Shown: one piece after another, positions 48,610 through 58,433 of the stretch | Layout of the letters: each line of letters starts with the position of its first letter | Numbering within the stretch: the first letter of the stretch is position 1 | Assembly (NCBI RefSeq): GCF_036226745.1 | Contig: NZ_CP109013.1 | Coordinates: 2,480,001-2,544,000 of the forward strand | From: Streptomyces sp. NBC_00683 | GTDB lineage: Bacteria > Actinomycetota > Actinomycetes > Streptomycetales > Streptomycetaceae | Length of the DNA: 64,000 nucleotides | Direction of reading: 5' to 3' | The notes under the pieces: model-generated | What the model was told of the DNA's origin: nothing | What the model saw: only the letters and a program-made list of their open reading frames with translations | Database searches by the model: none | Translations under genes and position numbers: made by a program

Positions 48610-49650
48610 TCAGCCGCGCTCGGACCGCTCCCGGGCGCGCTCGGCGCGCTCACGGTCGGCGACGTCCCGCTCGGCGTCGGTCTCGGTGTCCGGGCGGATG
48701 TCGATGCGCCAGCCGGTGAGGCGGGCCGCCAGGCGGGCGTTCTGCCCCTCCTTGCCGATCGCCAGCGACAGCTGGTAGTCGGGCACGGTGACCCGGGCGG
48801 AGCGCGCGGCGAGGTCCACGACCTCGACCTGGCTCACCCGTGCGGGTGACAGCGCGTTGGCGACCATCTCGGCCGGGTCGTCCGACCAGTCCACGATGTC
48901 GATCTTCTCGCCGTGCAGCTCGGCCATGACATTGCGCACACGGCTGCCCATCGGGCCGATGCAGGCGCCCTTGGGGTTCAGCCCGGCCCGGGTGGACCGC
49001 ACGGCGATCTTGCTGCGGTGTCCGGCCTCACGGGCGATGGCCTCGATGACCACCGAACCGTCCGCGATCTCCGGGACCTCCAGCGCGAAGAGCTTCTTCA
49101 CCAGGTTGGGGTGGGTCCGCGACAGGGTCACCGACGGACCGCGCACGCCCTTGGCCACCCGTACGACGTACGTGCGCAGCCGCAGACCGTGCTTGTACTC
49201 CTCGCCCGGCACCTGCTCCTGCACCGGCAGGATCGCTTCCATCTTGCCGATGTCGACGAGGACGTTCTTCGGGTCCTTGCCCTGCTGGACCAGGCCGGTG
49301 ACGACATCGCCCTCGTGGCCCGCGTACTCGCCGAACGTCTTGTCGTCCTCGGCGTCGCGCAGGCGCTGCAGGATGACCTGCTTGGCGGTGGTCGCCGCGA
49401 TACGGCCGAAGCCGGACGGGGTGTCGTCGAACTCCTTGGGCTCCTGGCCCTCCTCGAGGTCGGCCGGATCCTCCTTGGCCCACACCGTCACGTGGCCGCG
49501 CTCGTTCAGCTCGACCCGCGCCCGGCGGTGGCTGCCGTCGGTGCGGTGGTACGCGATGAGGAGGGCCGCCTCGATCGCCCCGACGAGCACGTCGAAGGGG
49601 ATCTCCTTGTCCTGCGCCAAGCCCTTCAAAAGCTTCACATCGATGTCCAC
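48610..49650 (-). CDS. nusA: Transcription elongation/termination factor NusA
   Basis: NusA regulates pausing, termination and antitermination by RNA polymerase. The 346-residue protein has the N-terminal RNAP-binding domain, an S1 domain ([20 protein letters not shown]), and two KH domains with [12 protein letters not shown] and [20 protein letters not shown]. It lacks the C-terminal acidic repeats of E. coli NusA, as expected in actinobacteria. The start is GTG 49650, two bases after the rimP stop. Confidence 0.96.
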   Translation of the reverse strand: MDIDVKLLKGLAQDKEIPFDVLVGAIEAALLIAYHRTDGSHRRARVELNERGHVTVWAKEDPADLEEGQEPKEFDDTPSGFGRIAATTAKQVILQRLRDAEDDKTFGEYAGHEGDVVTGLVQQGKDPKNVLVDIGKMEAILPVQEQVPGEEYKHGLRLRTYVVRVAKGVRGPSVTLSRTHPNLVKKLFALEVPEIADGSVVIEAIAREAGHRSKIAVRSTRAGLNPKGACIGPMGSRVRNVMAELHGEKIDIVDWSDDPAEMVANALSPARVSQVEVVDLAARSARVTVPDYQLSLAIGKEGQNARLAARLTGWRIDIRPDTETDAERDVADRERAERARERSERG

Positions 49651-49652
49651 GG

Positions 49653-50150
49653 CTACGCCTCCTCTTCCTTCTTGTCCTTGCGGTTGAATTCGATCTCCAC
49701 GCGCGCCTTGGCGATCTCGTCGAAGGCGACACGGCGCGACGTGGGCTTGCGGCCCTTGACGCCCGGCACTTCGAGATCGAGCCCTTCGTCGTCGACTGCG
49801 AGGATGCGGGCCACCAGCTCGTCGCCGTCGTTCAGGCCCAGCTTCGCCAGCCTGCCGATGGCGCGTACGTAGTGGCGGTGCTCGGTCAACGGGCGGTCGG
49901 CGCCCGGAGAGCTCACTTCGAGGACGTACTCGCCCTCACCCATCGCGTCGGTCTCGTCGAGCGTCTCGGAGATCGCGCGGCTCAGCTCGGCGCACGCGTC
50001 GAGCTCCACGCCGTCCTCGGAATCCACGATGACCCGCAGAACCCGGCGGCGGCCTGCCCTGGACACCTCGATCTCCTCGAGGTCCAGCTCCTTGGCGCCG
50101 ACGAGCGGATCGATCAGTGCGCGCAGCCTATCGCTCTGGGTGGTGCTCAT
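49653..50150 (-). CDS. rimP: Ribosome maturation factor RimP
   Basis: RimP acts early in 30S assembly. The 165-residue protein has the N-terminal alpha/beta domain with [21 protein letters not shown] and [14 protein letters not shown], and an Sm-like C-terminal domain ending in KDKKEEEA. It is the first gene of the rimP-nusA operon and diverges from the lipoprotein gene at 50323. Confidence 0.96.
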   Translation of the reverse strand: MSTTQSDRLRALIDPLVGAKELDLEEIEVSRAGRRRVLRVIVDSEDGVELDACAELSRAISETLDETDAMGEGEYVLEVSSPGADRPLTEHRHYVRAIGRLAKLGLNDGDELVARILAVDDEGLDLEVPGVKGRKPTSRRVAFDEIAKARVEIEFNRKDKKEEEA

Positions 50151-50322
50151 CCGGGTGACTCCTCGGCCGCGTGTGCTGTTGTGGGGATCGTCGCGTGTCT
50201 GGTCAAAGGGTATCCGGTCCGCAGGGGTGTTGCCGTCCGCCTCCCGCCCGTGCGCGGGTACGCTCGCCAGCGGTGATCACTTCAGGACAGAATCGGTCAC
50301 AAACCAGGCCCGAAGGAGACAA

Positions 50323-50844
50323 GTGCGGCGCACGGGGACGACGCGCAGGAGTGCGCTCACCGCTACCGGAGCGCTTGCACTGGGTGCGGTGCTGACCGGC
50401 TGCGGGTCCGACGAGGACTCCGGCGGGCAACAGGGGAACGCGAGTGCCGACGCCCGGGCCGCGGCGGCCCGCGCGCAGACGGCGCTGCGGGCGGCAGCCG
50501 CCCGCGCCAGTTCCTCGCTGCTCGCCCGGTACGACGAGGTCGTGACGGCCCACCCGGCGACCGCGGCCGGGCTCGCCCCGCTGCGGTCCGCGGTACAGGA
50601 GCACACATCGGCCCTGGGCGGCCCGCCGAAGGGCACCGCCCGGCCGGCACCGACGGCTCCCGCCACCGGGGCGAAGGCCGCGCTGCAGGCGCTGGCGGCC
50701 GAGGAGCGGCGGGTGGCCGACGCCCACACCCAGACCCTGCTGACGGCCGAACCGGAACTGGCAAGGCTGCTGGCCTCGGTCGCCGCAGCCGGTGCGGCCC
50801 ACGCGTATCTGCTGACCGAACTGGCCAAGGAGTCCTCGTCATGA
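50323..50844 (+). CDS. Lipoprotein paired with DUF4439 protein
   Basis: A 173-residue secreted lipoprotein. The N-terminus MRRTGTTRRSALTATG has two Arg pairs and is followed by a lipobox ending LTGC with C27. The mature part is Ala-rich helical and resembles a four-helix ferritin-like fold without obvious metal ligands. The start is GTG 50323 with AAGGAG upstream. Its last codons overlap the next gene (ATGA), so the two products likely work together. Confidence 0.82.
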   Translation: MRRTGTTRRSALTATGALALGAVLTGCGSDEDSGGQQGNASADARAAAARAQTALRAAAARASSSLLARYDEVVTAHPATAAGLAPLRSAVQEHTSALGGPPKGTARPAPTAPATGAKAALQALAAEERRVADAHTQTLLTAEPELARLLASVAAAGAAHAYLLTELAKESSS

Positions 50845-51359
50845 CCGAAGGGGCCGGGCAGGAAGCCGGGCGGACCGACGAGGCCGGGCAGACGGCCCTG
50901 CCGGCGGCGCAGGCCGCGCTCGCCGCCGAGCACGCCGCCGTGTACGGGTACGGGGTGCTGGGCGGCCGGCTGGAGGGCCGCCGCCGTACCGAGGCCACGG
51001 CGGCGTACGACGCCCACCGGGCCCGGCGCGACGCCCTGGTACGCAGGGTCCGCGACCTGGGCGGTGCTCCGGTGGCGGCCGACGCCGCGTACGCTCTGCC
51101 GTTCGCGGTACGGGATCCGGCGGCGGCGGTGCGGTTCGCCGCCCTGCTGGAGGACCGGATCGCGGGCGTCTACTCCGATCTCGTACGCGCCGCCCTCGGG
51201 CCCCTGCGGCAGGAGGCCGCGGCTGCTCTGCGGGAGGCCGCAGTGCGGTCGGTGCGCTGGCGCGGCACCGGCGTAGCCTTTCCGGGGCTCGCCGAGAAGG
51301 CCGCCGCACGCCCGTCGGACAAGACCGCCGATGCCGGCGCCGCGGCTGTCACGCACTGA
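50841..51359 (+). CDS. DUF4439 ferritin-like domain protein
   Basis: A 172-residue protein of the DUF4439 family. AALAAEHAAVYGYGVLGGRL (about 30-50) is the typical opening helix, and its Glu-His pair could be a metal ligand. The rest is helical, with no signal peptide. It is coupled to the upstream lipoprotein. A role in metal storage or oxidation is possible from the fold, but not shown. Confidence 0.8.
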   Translation: MTEGAGQEAGRTDEAGQTALPAAQAALAAEHAAVYGYGVLGGRLEGRRRTEATAAYDAHRARRDALVRRVRDLGGAPVAADAAYALPFAVRDPAAAVRFAALLEDRIAGVYSDLVRAALGPLRQEAAAALREAAVRSVRWRGTGVAFPGLAEKAAARPSDKTADAGAAAVTH

Positions 51360-51387
51360 GAACGCTCTGAAAGGGAACTGGGCACGT

Positions 51388-52308
51388 ATGGGTTTCGAAC
51401 CGCCGCAGCGGCTGGTGCGAGCGCTCGGCGAGACGTACGGGGACGCGGCCGCCGCCGATTGGCTCGGGCAGCTCCCCGCACTCACCGAGGAGGCGCTGTC
51501 CGCGGCGGGTCATGATGTCTCGGCAGACCGGGTCGTGGCCCCGGGCGGCCGCAGCAGCCTCGCCCTCCTCGTGCACCGTCCGGACGGCACGCCGGCCGTG
51601 CTGAAGATCGCGCCGCCCGGTGCCGAGCCTTCGCTGGAGCGGGCCGCGCTCGCCCACTGGAACGGCTGGGGTGCGGTGGAGCTCCTGGCCCCCGAAGGCG
51701 GCGCGGCGGCGGGTGACAGCCTGCTGCTGGAGCGGCTGCACCACGAGGTGTCCCTGCGTTCGCTTCCGGAGGCCAAGGCCCTGCTGGAGGCCTCGGGCAC
51801 GGTACGGCGGCTGTGGATCGACCCGCCGGCCGGGCACCCCTTCGAGACCGTCGCGGAGCGTACCGCCCGGCAGGCGGAGCCGATGCGGGCGGCCGCGGCG
51901 GCGGAACCGGAGCTCGCAGGGCTGGTCTCCGCGGCGCTGGCCGCCCGCGAGGAGCTGGTCGCGCACTCCCCCGAACTCCTTCTGCTGCACGGCAACTTCC
52001 GGCAGAGCAAGGTGCTGTCCGGTGAGCGTGCCCCGTGGCTCGCGGTGGGTCCCGAGCCGCTGGTGGGCGAGCGCGCCTACGACCTCGCGCGGTTGGTGCG
52101 CGACCGGGTCGAGGACCTGATCGCGTCGCCCGGCGGTGCGGTGACGGCACGCCGCCGGATCAAGAAGCTCGCGGAGTCGCTGGAGCTGGACCAGGCACGG
52201 CTGCACGGCTGGACGCTGTTCCGGGCCGTGGAGTCGGGCACCCGTGCGCTGACTGCGGGGCGTCGGCAGGACGGCGAGCTGACCCTGGAGTTCGCGGGCT
52301 GGCTGTAG
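51388..52308 (+). CDS. Aminoglycoside-phosphotransferase-fold protein, catalytic residues replaced
   Basis: A 306-residue protein resembling the APH(6)/hydroxyurea kinase family. The N-lobe keeps a lysine in PAVLKIAPP. The catalytic loop reads LLHGNFRQSKVL where active kinases have HGD and a following Asn. The next block reads VGPEPLVGERAYDLARL where the family has IDPKP-type sequence with the metal-binding Asp. It is therefore probably not an active kinase. The start is ATG 51388. It converges with proS. Confidence 0.78.
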   Translation: MGFEPPQRLVRALGETYGDAAAADWLGQLPALTEEALSAAGHDVSADRVVAPGGRSSLALLVHRPDGTPAVLKIAPPGAEPSLERAALAHWNGWGAVELLAPEGGAAAGDSLLLERLHHEVSLRSLPEAKALLEASGTVRRLWIDPPAGHPFETVAERTARQAEPMRAAAAAEPELAGLVSAALAAREELVAHSPELLLLHGNFRQSKVLSGERAPWLAVGPEPLVGERAYDLARLVRDRVEDLIASPGGAVTARRRIKKLAESLELDQARLHGWTLFRAVESGTRALTAGRRQDGELTLEFAGWL

Positions 52309-52323
52309 GGACCCGAACGTACG

Positions 52324-52354
52324 CGAGAGGCCCCCACCCGGTGGGGGCCTCTCG
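52324..52354. terminator. Bidirectional terminator between convergent genes
   Basis: CGAGAGGCCCCCAC (52324-52337) and its perfect complement (52341-52354), 14-bp arms with a 3-base loop. It is placed between the stop codons of 51388-52308 (plus) and proS (minus). Confidence 0.85.
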
Positions 52355-52378
52355 TGTGTCCGCTGGGTGCGGTGCGGA

Positions 52379-54079
52379 TCAGCCCTGTTCGGTCAGGCGG
52401 GCGATCGCCTCGTCGACGGTGAGCTCCTCGCGCTCGCCCGTGCGGCGGTCCTTCAGCTCCAGGACGCCCTCGGCCGAACGGCGGCCGGCGACAAGGATCT
52501 TCGGGACACCGATGAGCTCGGAGTCGGTGAACTTGACGCCGGGCGAGACTCCGGCGCGGTCGTCGACCAGGACGCGCAGGCCCGCGGCGTTCAGCTTCTC
52601 GGAGACCTCGAGGGCCAGTTCGGTCTGGAGCGCCTTGCCCGCGGCGACGACGTGCACGTCGGCCGGGGCGATCTCGCGGGGCCAGCACAGGCCCTTGTCG
52701 TCGGCGGTCTGCTCGGCGAGTGCGGCCACCGCGCGGGAGACGCCGATGCCGTACGAGCCCATCGTGACGCGGACGGGCTTGCCCTGCTGGCCGAGGACGT
52801 CGAGGTTGAAGATGTCGGCGTACTTGCGGCCGAGCTGGAAGATGTGGCCGATCTCGATGGCGCGGTCCACCTGGAGGCCGGTGCCGCACTCGGGGCAGGG
52901 GTCGCCCGCCTCGACGACGACGACGTCGAGGTAGTCGTCGACCTCGAAGTCGCGGCCCGCGACGACGTTCTTCGCGTGCTTGCCCTCCTTGTTGGCGCCC
53001 GTGATCCAGGCGGTGCCGGAGGTGACGCGGGGGTCGGCGATGTAGCGGACCTTCTCCAGGCCCTGCGGGCCGACGTAGCCGCGCACCAGGTCGGGGCGGC
53101 CCACGAAGTCCTCGGCGGTGACGAGCTCGACGACCGCGGGGGCGAGGTGCTCGCCGAGCTTGCCGAGGTCGACCTCGCGGTCGCCGGGCACGCCCACGGC
53201 CACGATCTCGCCGTCGACCTTGACCAGGAGGTTCTTCAGGGTGGCGGAGGCCGGGACGCCGAGGTGGGCGGCGAGGGTCTCGATGGTCGGGGTGTCGGGG
53301 GTGTCCAGCTCCTCGACGGGGGCGACCGCGGAACCGTCGACGGGCGTGGCCTTGAAGGTCACGGCCTCCGTGTTGGCGGCGTAGTCGCAGTTCGGGCAGT
53401 CGACGAAGGTGTCCTCGCCGGCCGGGGCGGGCGCCAGGAACTCCTCGGACGCCGAGCCGCCCATGGCTCCGGAGACGGCCGAGACGATGCGGTGGTCGAG
53501 GCCGAGGCGCTCGAAGATCCGGATGTACGCGGCGCGGTGGAGCCGGTACGCCTCGGCGAGGCCCTCGTCGGTGGTGTCGAAGGAGTACGAGTCCTTCATC
53601 TGGAACTCACGGCCGCGCAGCACACCGGCGCGGGGACGGGCCTCGTCGCGGTACTTGGTCTGGATCTGGTACAGGATCACGGGCAGGTCCTTGTAGGACG
53701 AGCACATGTCCTTGACGATCTGGGTGAAGATCTCCTCGTGGGTGGGGCCGAGGAGGTAGTCGGCACCCTTGCGGTCCTTGAGGCGGAACAGCAGGTCGCC
53801 GTACTCGTCGTACCGGCCGCTCGCCTCGTAGGCCTCCTTGGGCAGGAGCGCGGGCAGCAGGACCTCCTGGCCGCCGATGGCGTCCATCTCCTCGCGGACG
53901 ACGCGGGTGATGTTCTCCAGGACCTTCTTGCCGAGCGGGAGCCAGGACCAGATTCCGGCGGCGGTGCGACGTACGTATCCGGCCCGGACGAGGAGCTTGT
54001 GGTTGAGCGTCTCGGCGTCGGCCGGGTCATCGCGCAGTGTCTTGATCATCAATCGGGACATGCGCTGGACCTGGGCCAT
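52379..54079 (-). CDS. proS: Prolyl-tRNA synthetase, prokaryotic type
   Basis: ProRS charges tRNA-Pro. The 566-residue protein is close to the 572 of E. coli, with the class II motifs (for example [22 protein letters not shown]-like FQMKDSYSF, and the [14 protein letters not shown] motif 3), an inserted editing domain between motifs 2 and 3, and a C-terminal anticodon-binding domain. The start is ATG 54079. Confidence 0.96.
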   Translation of the reverse strand: MAQVQRMSRLMIKTLRDDPADAETLNHKLLVRAGYVRRTAAGIWSWLPLGKKVLENITRVVREEMDAIGGQEVLLPALLPKEAYEASGRYDEYGDLLFRLKDRKGADYLLGPTHEEIFTQIVKDMCSSYKDLPVILYQIQTKYRDEARPRAGVLRGREFQMKDSYSFDTTDEGLAEAYRLHRAAYIRIFERLGLDHRIVSAVSGAMGGSASEEFLAPAPAGEDTFVDCPNCDYAANTEAVTFKATPVDGSAVAPVEELDTPDTPTIETLAAHLGVPASATLKNLLVKVDGEIVAVGVPGDREVDLGKLGEHLAPAVVELVTAEDFVGRPDLVRGYVGPQGLEKVRYIADPRVTSGTAWITGANKEGKHAKNVVAGRDFEVDDYLDVVVVEAGDPCPECGTGLQVDRAIEIGHIFQLGRKYADIFNLDVLGQQGKPVRVTMGSYGIGVSRAVAALAEQTADDKGLCWPREIAPADVHVVAAGKALQTELALEVSEKLNAAGLRVLVDDRAGVSPGVKFTDSELIGVPKILVAGRRSAEGVLELKDRRTGEREELTVDEAIARLTEQG

Positions 54080-54151
54080 GATGAACTCCTGCTCGGAAGG
54101 GTGATGAGGCCGAGGTTAGCGGGGCGGTGCGCGCGGGCGGAAATCGATTCG

Positions 54152-54727
54152 CTATCGGCGGCGCAGTGGAAGGAGCGCGCCCATCACCGCGTAGGGCTTG
54201 GGTGCGCTGGGGAAGAGCACGTGCCTGGCCAGGTCCTGGTAGCCGAGGGCGCGGTAGAGGCCGCGTGCGGGGCTCTCCGTGTCGATCGCCGAGAGGATGG
54301 ACCGGGGCAGGTCGACGGCGTCCGTGATGGTGGTGATCAGGCTGCGGCCGAGGCCGCGCTGCTGGAACTCCGGGTGGACGTGGAGTTCGGTGATCACGAA
54401 GGAGTCGTCGAGCCATTCCGAGGAGCCAGTGGCGCGCAGGTACGGCTCGACGACGGTCGACCACCAGTGGGCCCGGTTGTTCGGCAGGCCGTAGACGAAT
54501 CCGACGAGCCGCCCGTCAGGGGTCGTGGCACCGAGGGCGCGGGCCTGCGGGTGGTCGAGGTGCCTGAGCACGATGTGGCGGCGTACGTCGATCTCGTCCT
54601 GGGAGAGCCCGAAGGCGAGCGCCTGCACGGCCAGGGCCTCATCGACACGTGCGGCGAGGTCGAGCGGTCCGACCACGATGCCGGGGGCCCCGGAGCCCCG
54701 GGGGGATGCGGGGTGTGCTGCTGCCAT
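54152..54727 (-). CDS. GNAT family acetyltransferase
   Basis: A 191-residue GNAT N-acetyltransferase. The acetyl-CoA loop is visible as HVHPEFQQRGLGRSLI, and the following helix and TESPARGLYRALGYQDLARHVLF are typical. A Pro/Gly-rich N-terminal arm of about 15 residues precedes the domain. The substrate is unknown. It lies between proS and a second GNAT gene. Confidence 0.88.
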   Translation of the reverse strand: MAAAHPASPRGSGAPGIVVGPLDLAARVDEALAVQALAFGLSQDEIDVRRHIVLRHLDHPQARALGATTPDGRLVGFVYGLPNNRAHWWSTVVEPYLRATGSSEWLDDSFVITELHVHPEFQQRGLGRSLITTITDAVDLPRSILSAIDTESPARGLYRALGYQDLARHVLFPSAPKPYAVMGALLPLRRR

Positions 54728-54756
54728 GCCGGAACCCTACTGGCCGTGCCGCCCCG

Positions 54757-55602
54757 TCAGAACAGCACGCTCATGAACGCACCGGTCTCGCGGAAGCCGA
54801 CGCGGCTGTAGGCCCTGCGTGCGGCGGTGTTGTAGTCGTTCACGTACAGGCTGACGACCGGTGCCACATCGGCCAGCGCGTAGCGCAGGACGGCCGCCAT
54901 GCCTGTCTCGGAGAGACCGCGGCCCCTGAATTCGGGGGCGACCCAGACGCCCTGGATCTGGCAGGCCCGTGAGGTGGCCGCGCCGATCTCCGCCTTGAAG
55001 ACGACCTTGCCGTCGTCGATGCGGGCGTAGGAGCGGCCGGTGGTGATCAGCTCGGCGACGCGTGCCTGGTAGAGCAGCCCGCCGTCACCGGCCAGCGGGG
55101 AGATGCCGACCTCCTCGGTGAACATCGCCACGCACGCCGGCATGAGGACGTCGATGTCCTCCTTGTGCATACGGCGCACGAGCGGGTCCGGCGCCACCTC
55201 GGCGGACGGGCTCTCGGTGACCATGAGGGGCTGGTTGGGCCGGACTTCCCTGGCGGGACCCCAGCTCGGTTCCAGCAGGCGCCACAGCTGGGTGGTGGGC
55301 CCGGCGGGGCCCACGATCGAGGAGCAGCGGCGACCGGCCCTCCGGGCGCGGTCGGCGAAGGCCCTGATGGCCTCGGGGGTCGCGCAGATGGGGACCAGGT
55401 TGGCGCCGGAGTAGCAGAGCGAGCGCAGCCTGCCGTCGGCGTACCAGCCCCACATCTCGCCGCCGAGGCGCCAGGGGTCGAGTCCCGCGACCTGGACGCG
55501 GGACGTCACGAACGCGTTGTCGACAGGTTCGCTCTCGAGGATGGCGAGCGCGGCAGGGAGCTCGCCGGGGTCGAGGACCCGGGTAGTGGTCTGCGTCAAC
55601 AC
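54757..55602 (-). CDS. GNAT acetyltransferase with DUF4081 N-terminal domain
   Basis: A 281-residue protein with an N-terminal DUF4081-type domain (FVTSRVQVAGLDPWRLGGEMWGWY, RCSSIVGPAG) and a C-terminal GNAT domain (GVWVAPEFRGRGLSETGMAAV, SLYVNDYNTAARRAYSRVGF). GTG 55602 is chosen because the conserved sequence begins there with GAGG six bases upstream. Acyl acceptor unknown. Confidence 0.87.
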   Translation of the reverse strand: MLTQTTTRVLDPGELPAALAILESEPVDNAFVTSRVQVAGLDPWRLGGEMWGWYADGRLRSLCYSGANLVPICATPEAIRAFADRARRAGRRCSSIVGPAGPTTQLWRLLEPSWGPAREVRPNQPLMVTESPSAEVAPDPLVRRMHKEDIDVLMPACVAMFTEEVGISPLAGDGGLLYQARVAELITTGRSYARIDDGKVVFKAEIGAATSRACQIQGVWVAPEFRGRGLSETGMAAVLRYALADVAPVVSLYVNDYNTAARRAYSRVGFRETGAFMSVLF

Positions 55603-55734
55603 TGGGGGCCTCACCATACTGTCTGCTGATTTCCGCACTGTACCCAACAAGGCTGCGGGGCGCCCCCCGCACGGGACGGGACGGCCGGATGCGAAGCCCG
55701 GCGGGCCGGGTGCGGCGAGGGGGCGCGGACACGG

Positions 55735-55768
55735 CTGTGCCCCGCAGGGCGGGCCCTGCGGGGCACAG
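55735..55768 (-). terminator. Terminator after ispG
   Basis: CTGTGCCCCGCAGGGC (55735-55750) and its perfect complement (55753-55768), 16-bp arms, about 15 bases after the ispG stop on the minus strand. Confidence 0.82.
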
Positions 55769-55782
55769 TGAGTGGTGTGGGG

Positions 55783-56940
55783 TCAGCCCGCGATGGAGAC
55801 CTGGGGCTCGCCGGAGGCGATGCCGTCCTTCTCCATCTGCTCCGCGATCTTCATGGCTTCCTCGATGAGGGTCTCCACGATCTTCGACTCCGGGACGGTC
55901 TTGATGACCTCGCCCTTCACGAAGATCTGGCCCTTGCCGTTTCCGGACGCCACACCCAGGTCCGCCTCACGGGCCTCGCCGGGACCGTTCACGACGCAGC
56001 CCATCACGGCGACCCGCAGCGGGACCTCCATGCCCTCCAGCCCCGCACTGACCTGGTCGGCCAGCTTGTACACATCCACCTGCGCACGCCCGCACGACGG
56101 GCACGACACGATCTCCAGACGCCGCTGCTTCAGATTCAGCGCCTCGAGGATCTGCAGACCGACCTTGACCTCCTCCGCCGGCGGAGCCGACAGCGAGACG
56201 CGGATCGTGTCCCCGATCCCCTCGGAGAGCAGCGCACCGAACGCCACCGCGGACTTGATCGTCCCCTGGAACGCGGGGCCGGCCTCGGTCACACCCAGGT
56301 GCAGCGGGTAGTCGGACTGCGCCGCCAGCAGACGGTAGGCGTTCACCATCACGACCGGGTCGTTGTGCTTCACCGAGATCTTGATGTCCCGGAAGCCGTG
56401 CTCCTCGAACAGCGACGCCTCCCACAGCGCCGACTCCACCAGAGCCTCCGGCGTCGCCTTGCCGTACTTCTTCAGCAGTCGCGCGTCCAGGGAGCCGGCG
56501 TTCACACCGATCCGGATCGGCGTACCGGCATCACCGGCCGCCTTCGCGATCTCCTTGACCTTGTCGTCGAACTGCTTGATGTTGCCCGGGTTCACCCGCA
56601 CCGCCGCACAGCCCGCGTCGATCGCCGCGAACACGTACTTCGGCTGGAAATGAATATCCGCGATCACCGGGATCTGCGACTTCCGGGCGATCGTCGACAG
56701 CGCATCCGCGTCATCCTGCGTCGGACACGCCACCCGCACGATCTGACAACCCGACGCAGTCAGCTCCGCGATCTGCTGCAACGTCGCACCGATGTCCGAC
56801 GTACGCGTCGTCGTCATCGACTGCACCGACACCGGTGCGTCCCCACCGACCGCCACCGACCCGACCTGGATCTGACGGCTGACCCGTCGGTCGGCGAGCT
56901 TGGTCGGAACGGCCGGCATTCCGAGAGAAATCGCAGTCAT
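55783..56940 (-). CDS. ispG: 4-hydroxy-3-methylbut-2-enyl diphosphate synthase
   Basis: IspG (GcpE) reduces MEcPP to HMBPP in the MEP isoprenoid pathway using a 4Fe-4S cluster. The 385-residue protein shows the TIM-barrel part and the C-terminal cluster domain with SCPSCGR and [10 protein letters not shown]. The start is ATG 56940. It follows the RseP-like protease and dxr genes on the same strand. Confidence 0.97.
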   Translation of the reverse strand: MTAISLGMPAVPTKLADRRVSRQIQVGSVAVGGDAPVSVQSMTTTRTSDIGATLQQIAELTASGCQIVRVACPTQDDADALSTIARKSQIPVIADIHFQPKYVFAAIDAGCAAVRVNPGNIKQFDDKVKEIAKAAGDAGTPIRIGVNAGSLDARLLKKYGKATPEALVESALWEASLFEEHGFRDIKISVKHNDPVVMVNAYRLLAAQSDYPLHLGVTEAGPAFQGTIKSAVAFGALLSEGIGDTIRVSLSAPPAEEVKVGLQILEALNLKQRRLEIVSCPSCGRAQVDVYKLADQVSAGLEGMEVPLRVAVMGCVVNGPGEAREADLGVASGNGKGQIFVKGEVIKTVPESKIVETLIEEAMKIAEQMEKDGIASGEPQVSIAG

Positions 56941-57069
56941 GCGCTGAGCATCCCCAAGGTGTGGATCAGTGTGGATCGAGGTCCCGAGAACGGCGGGCTC
57001 CAGAGTCCGAGGTTACGGCACCGGAGGGAGGACGGGCGCACCCCGTCCGGCAATACCGCCGAACGGTGA

Positions 57070-57100
57070 GTGGCCGGACACCGCCTGTGTGCCCGGCCAC
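57070..57100 (-). terminator. Hairpin after the RseP-like gene
   Basis: GTGGCCGG (57070-57077) and CCGGCCAC (57093-57100), 8-bp arms with a 15-base loop, about 22 bases after the stop codon. There is no strong T-run. Confidence 0.55.
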
Positions 57101-57122
57101 CACCTCCGATACGCGGGAGGCG

Positions 57123-58433
57123 TCAGGTGATCTTGACGGGGTTCACGATGTCGGCGACCAGCACCAGCAGCGTGAAGCAGATGAAGACGCCGGCGACGAC
57201 ATAGGCGACCGGCATCAGCTTGGCCACGTCGAAGGGGCCGGGGTCGGGCCGCTTGAAGACGCGGGCCACATTGCGGCGCAGGGATTCCCAGAGCGCACCG
57301 GCGATGTGTCCGCCGTCGAGCGGCAGCAGGGGCAGCATGTTGAAGAGGAACAGCGAGAGGTTGAAGCCGGCCAGCAGGAACAGCATCATCGCGATCTGGT
57401 TCTGTGCCGGGACATCGAGGTTCATCACCTCGCCGCCGATCCTGGCCGCGCCGACCACGCCGACCGGCGAGTCGTCGGCGCGCTCGCCGTCACTGAAGGC
57501 CGCGTTCCACAGATCGGGGATCTTGGAGGGCAGGGCAATGATCGAGTCGACGCCGTTCTCGATCATGTCGCCCATGCGGACGACCGAGTCGCCGAAGGAG
57601 AGCGGCAGGATCTCCGTGTTGGCGGCGAAGCCGAGGTAGCCGGCCTCGACATAGGCCTTGGGCACGACCTGGCCGTCGGCGTCCTTCTTCGCGACGGTGT
57701 TCTTCTGCAGCACGGCGTGCAGGGTCTGCTCCCGGCCGTCGCGCTCCACGGTGATGGCGGCCGGACCGATGGTCTTGCGGATCCGGTCCGAGAGCGTCGC
57801 CCAGTCGTCGATCTTCTCCCCGTCGAAGGCGACGATCCTGTCGCCCTTCTGCAGCCCGGCGGCCTTGGCGGGCGAGACCGGGTCGGAGGCCTTGCAGGCG
57901 TCGCGTTCCTCGCTCTGCTCGATCACGCACTGCTGGACGCCCGCGACCTCCGTGGTCTGGGTCTGGAAGCCGAAGGTCATCGCCACGCCCATGAAGATCG
58001 CGACGGCCAGCACCAGGTTCATGAACGGCCCGGCGAACATCACGATCACGCGCTTCCACGGCTTGCGCGTGTAGAAGAGCCGGGTCTCGTCGCCCGGCTC
58101 GACCTCCTCGAACGCGGCGGATCTGGCGTCCTCGATCATGCCGCGCCAGGGCGAGGTGGAGCGTGCCTCCAGCCGCCCGTCGGGTCCCGGCGGGAACATG
58201 CCGATCATCCGGATGTAGCCGCCGGCGGGAATGGCCTTGATGCCGTACTCGGTGTCGCCCTTCTTGCGCGACCAGATCGTCGGGCCGAAGCCGACCATGT
58301 ACTGCGGCACCCGGATGCCGAAGAGCTTGGCGGTCGACAGGTGACCCAGCTCGTGCCAGGCGATCGAGAACAGCAGACCCACGGCGAAGATGGCGATCCC
58401 CAGGACCGTCATCAGGATCGTCGTCATACTCAT
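57123..58433 (-). CDS. rseP: RseP/SpoIVFB-like site-2 metalloprotease
   Basis: A 436-residue intramembrane zinc protease. The first helix holds HELGH (27-31), followed by a PDZ domain near the middle ([16 protein letters not shown]) and a C-terminal helix with [10 protein letters not shown]. Such proteases cut transmembrane anti-sigma factors. The ATG at 58433 overlaps the dxr stop (ATGA). An alternative ATG is six bases downstream. Confidence 0.93.
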   Translation of the reverse strand: MSMTTILMTVLGIAIFAVGLLFSIAWHELGHLSTAKLFGIRVPQYMVGFGPTIWSRKKGDTEYGIKAIPAGGYIRMIGMFPPGPDGRLEARSTSPWRGMIEDARSAAFEEVEPGDETRLFYTRKPWKRVIVMFAGPFMNLVLAVAIFMGVAMTFGFQTQTTEVAGVQQCVIEQSEERDACKASDPVSPAKAAGLQKGDRIVAFDGEKIDDWATLSDRIRKTIGPAAITVERDGREQTLHAVLQKNTVAKKDADGQVVPKAYVEAGYLGFAANTEILPLSFGDSVVRMGDMIENGVDSIIALPSKIPDLWNAAFSDGERADDSPVGVVGAARIGGEVMNLDVPAQNQIAMMLFLLAGFNLSLFLFNMLPLLPLDGGHIAGALWESLRRNVARVFKRPDPGPFDVAKLMPVAYVVAGVFICFTLLVLVADIVNPVKIT

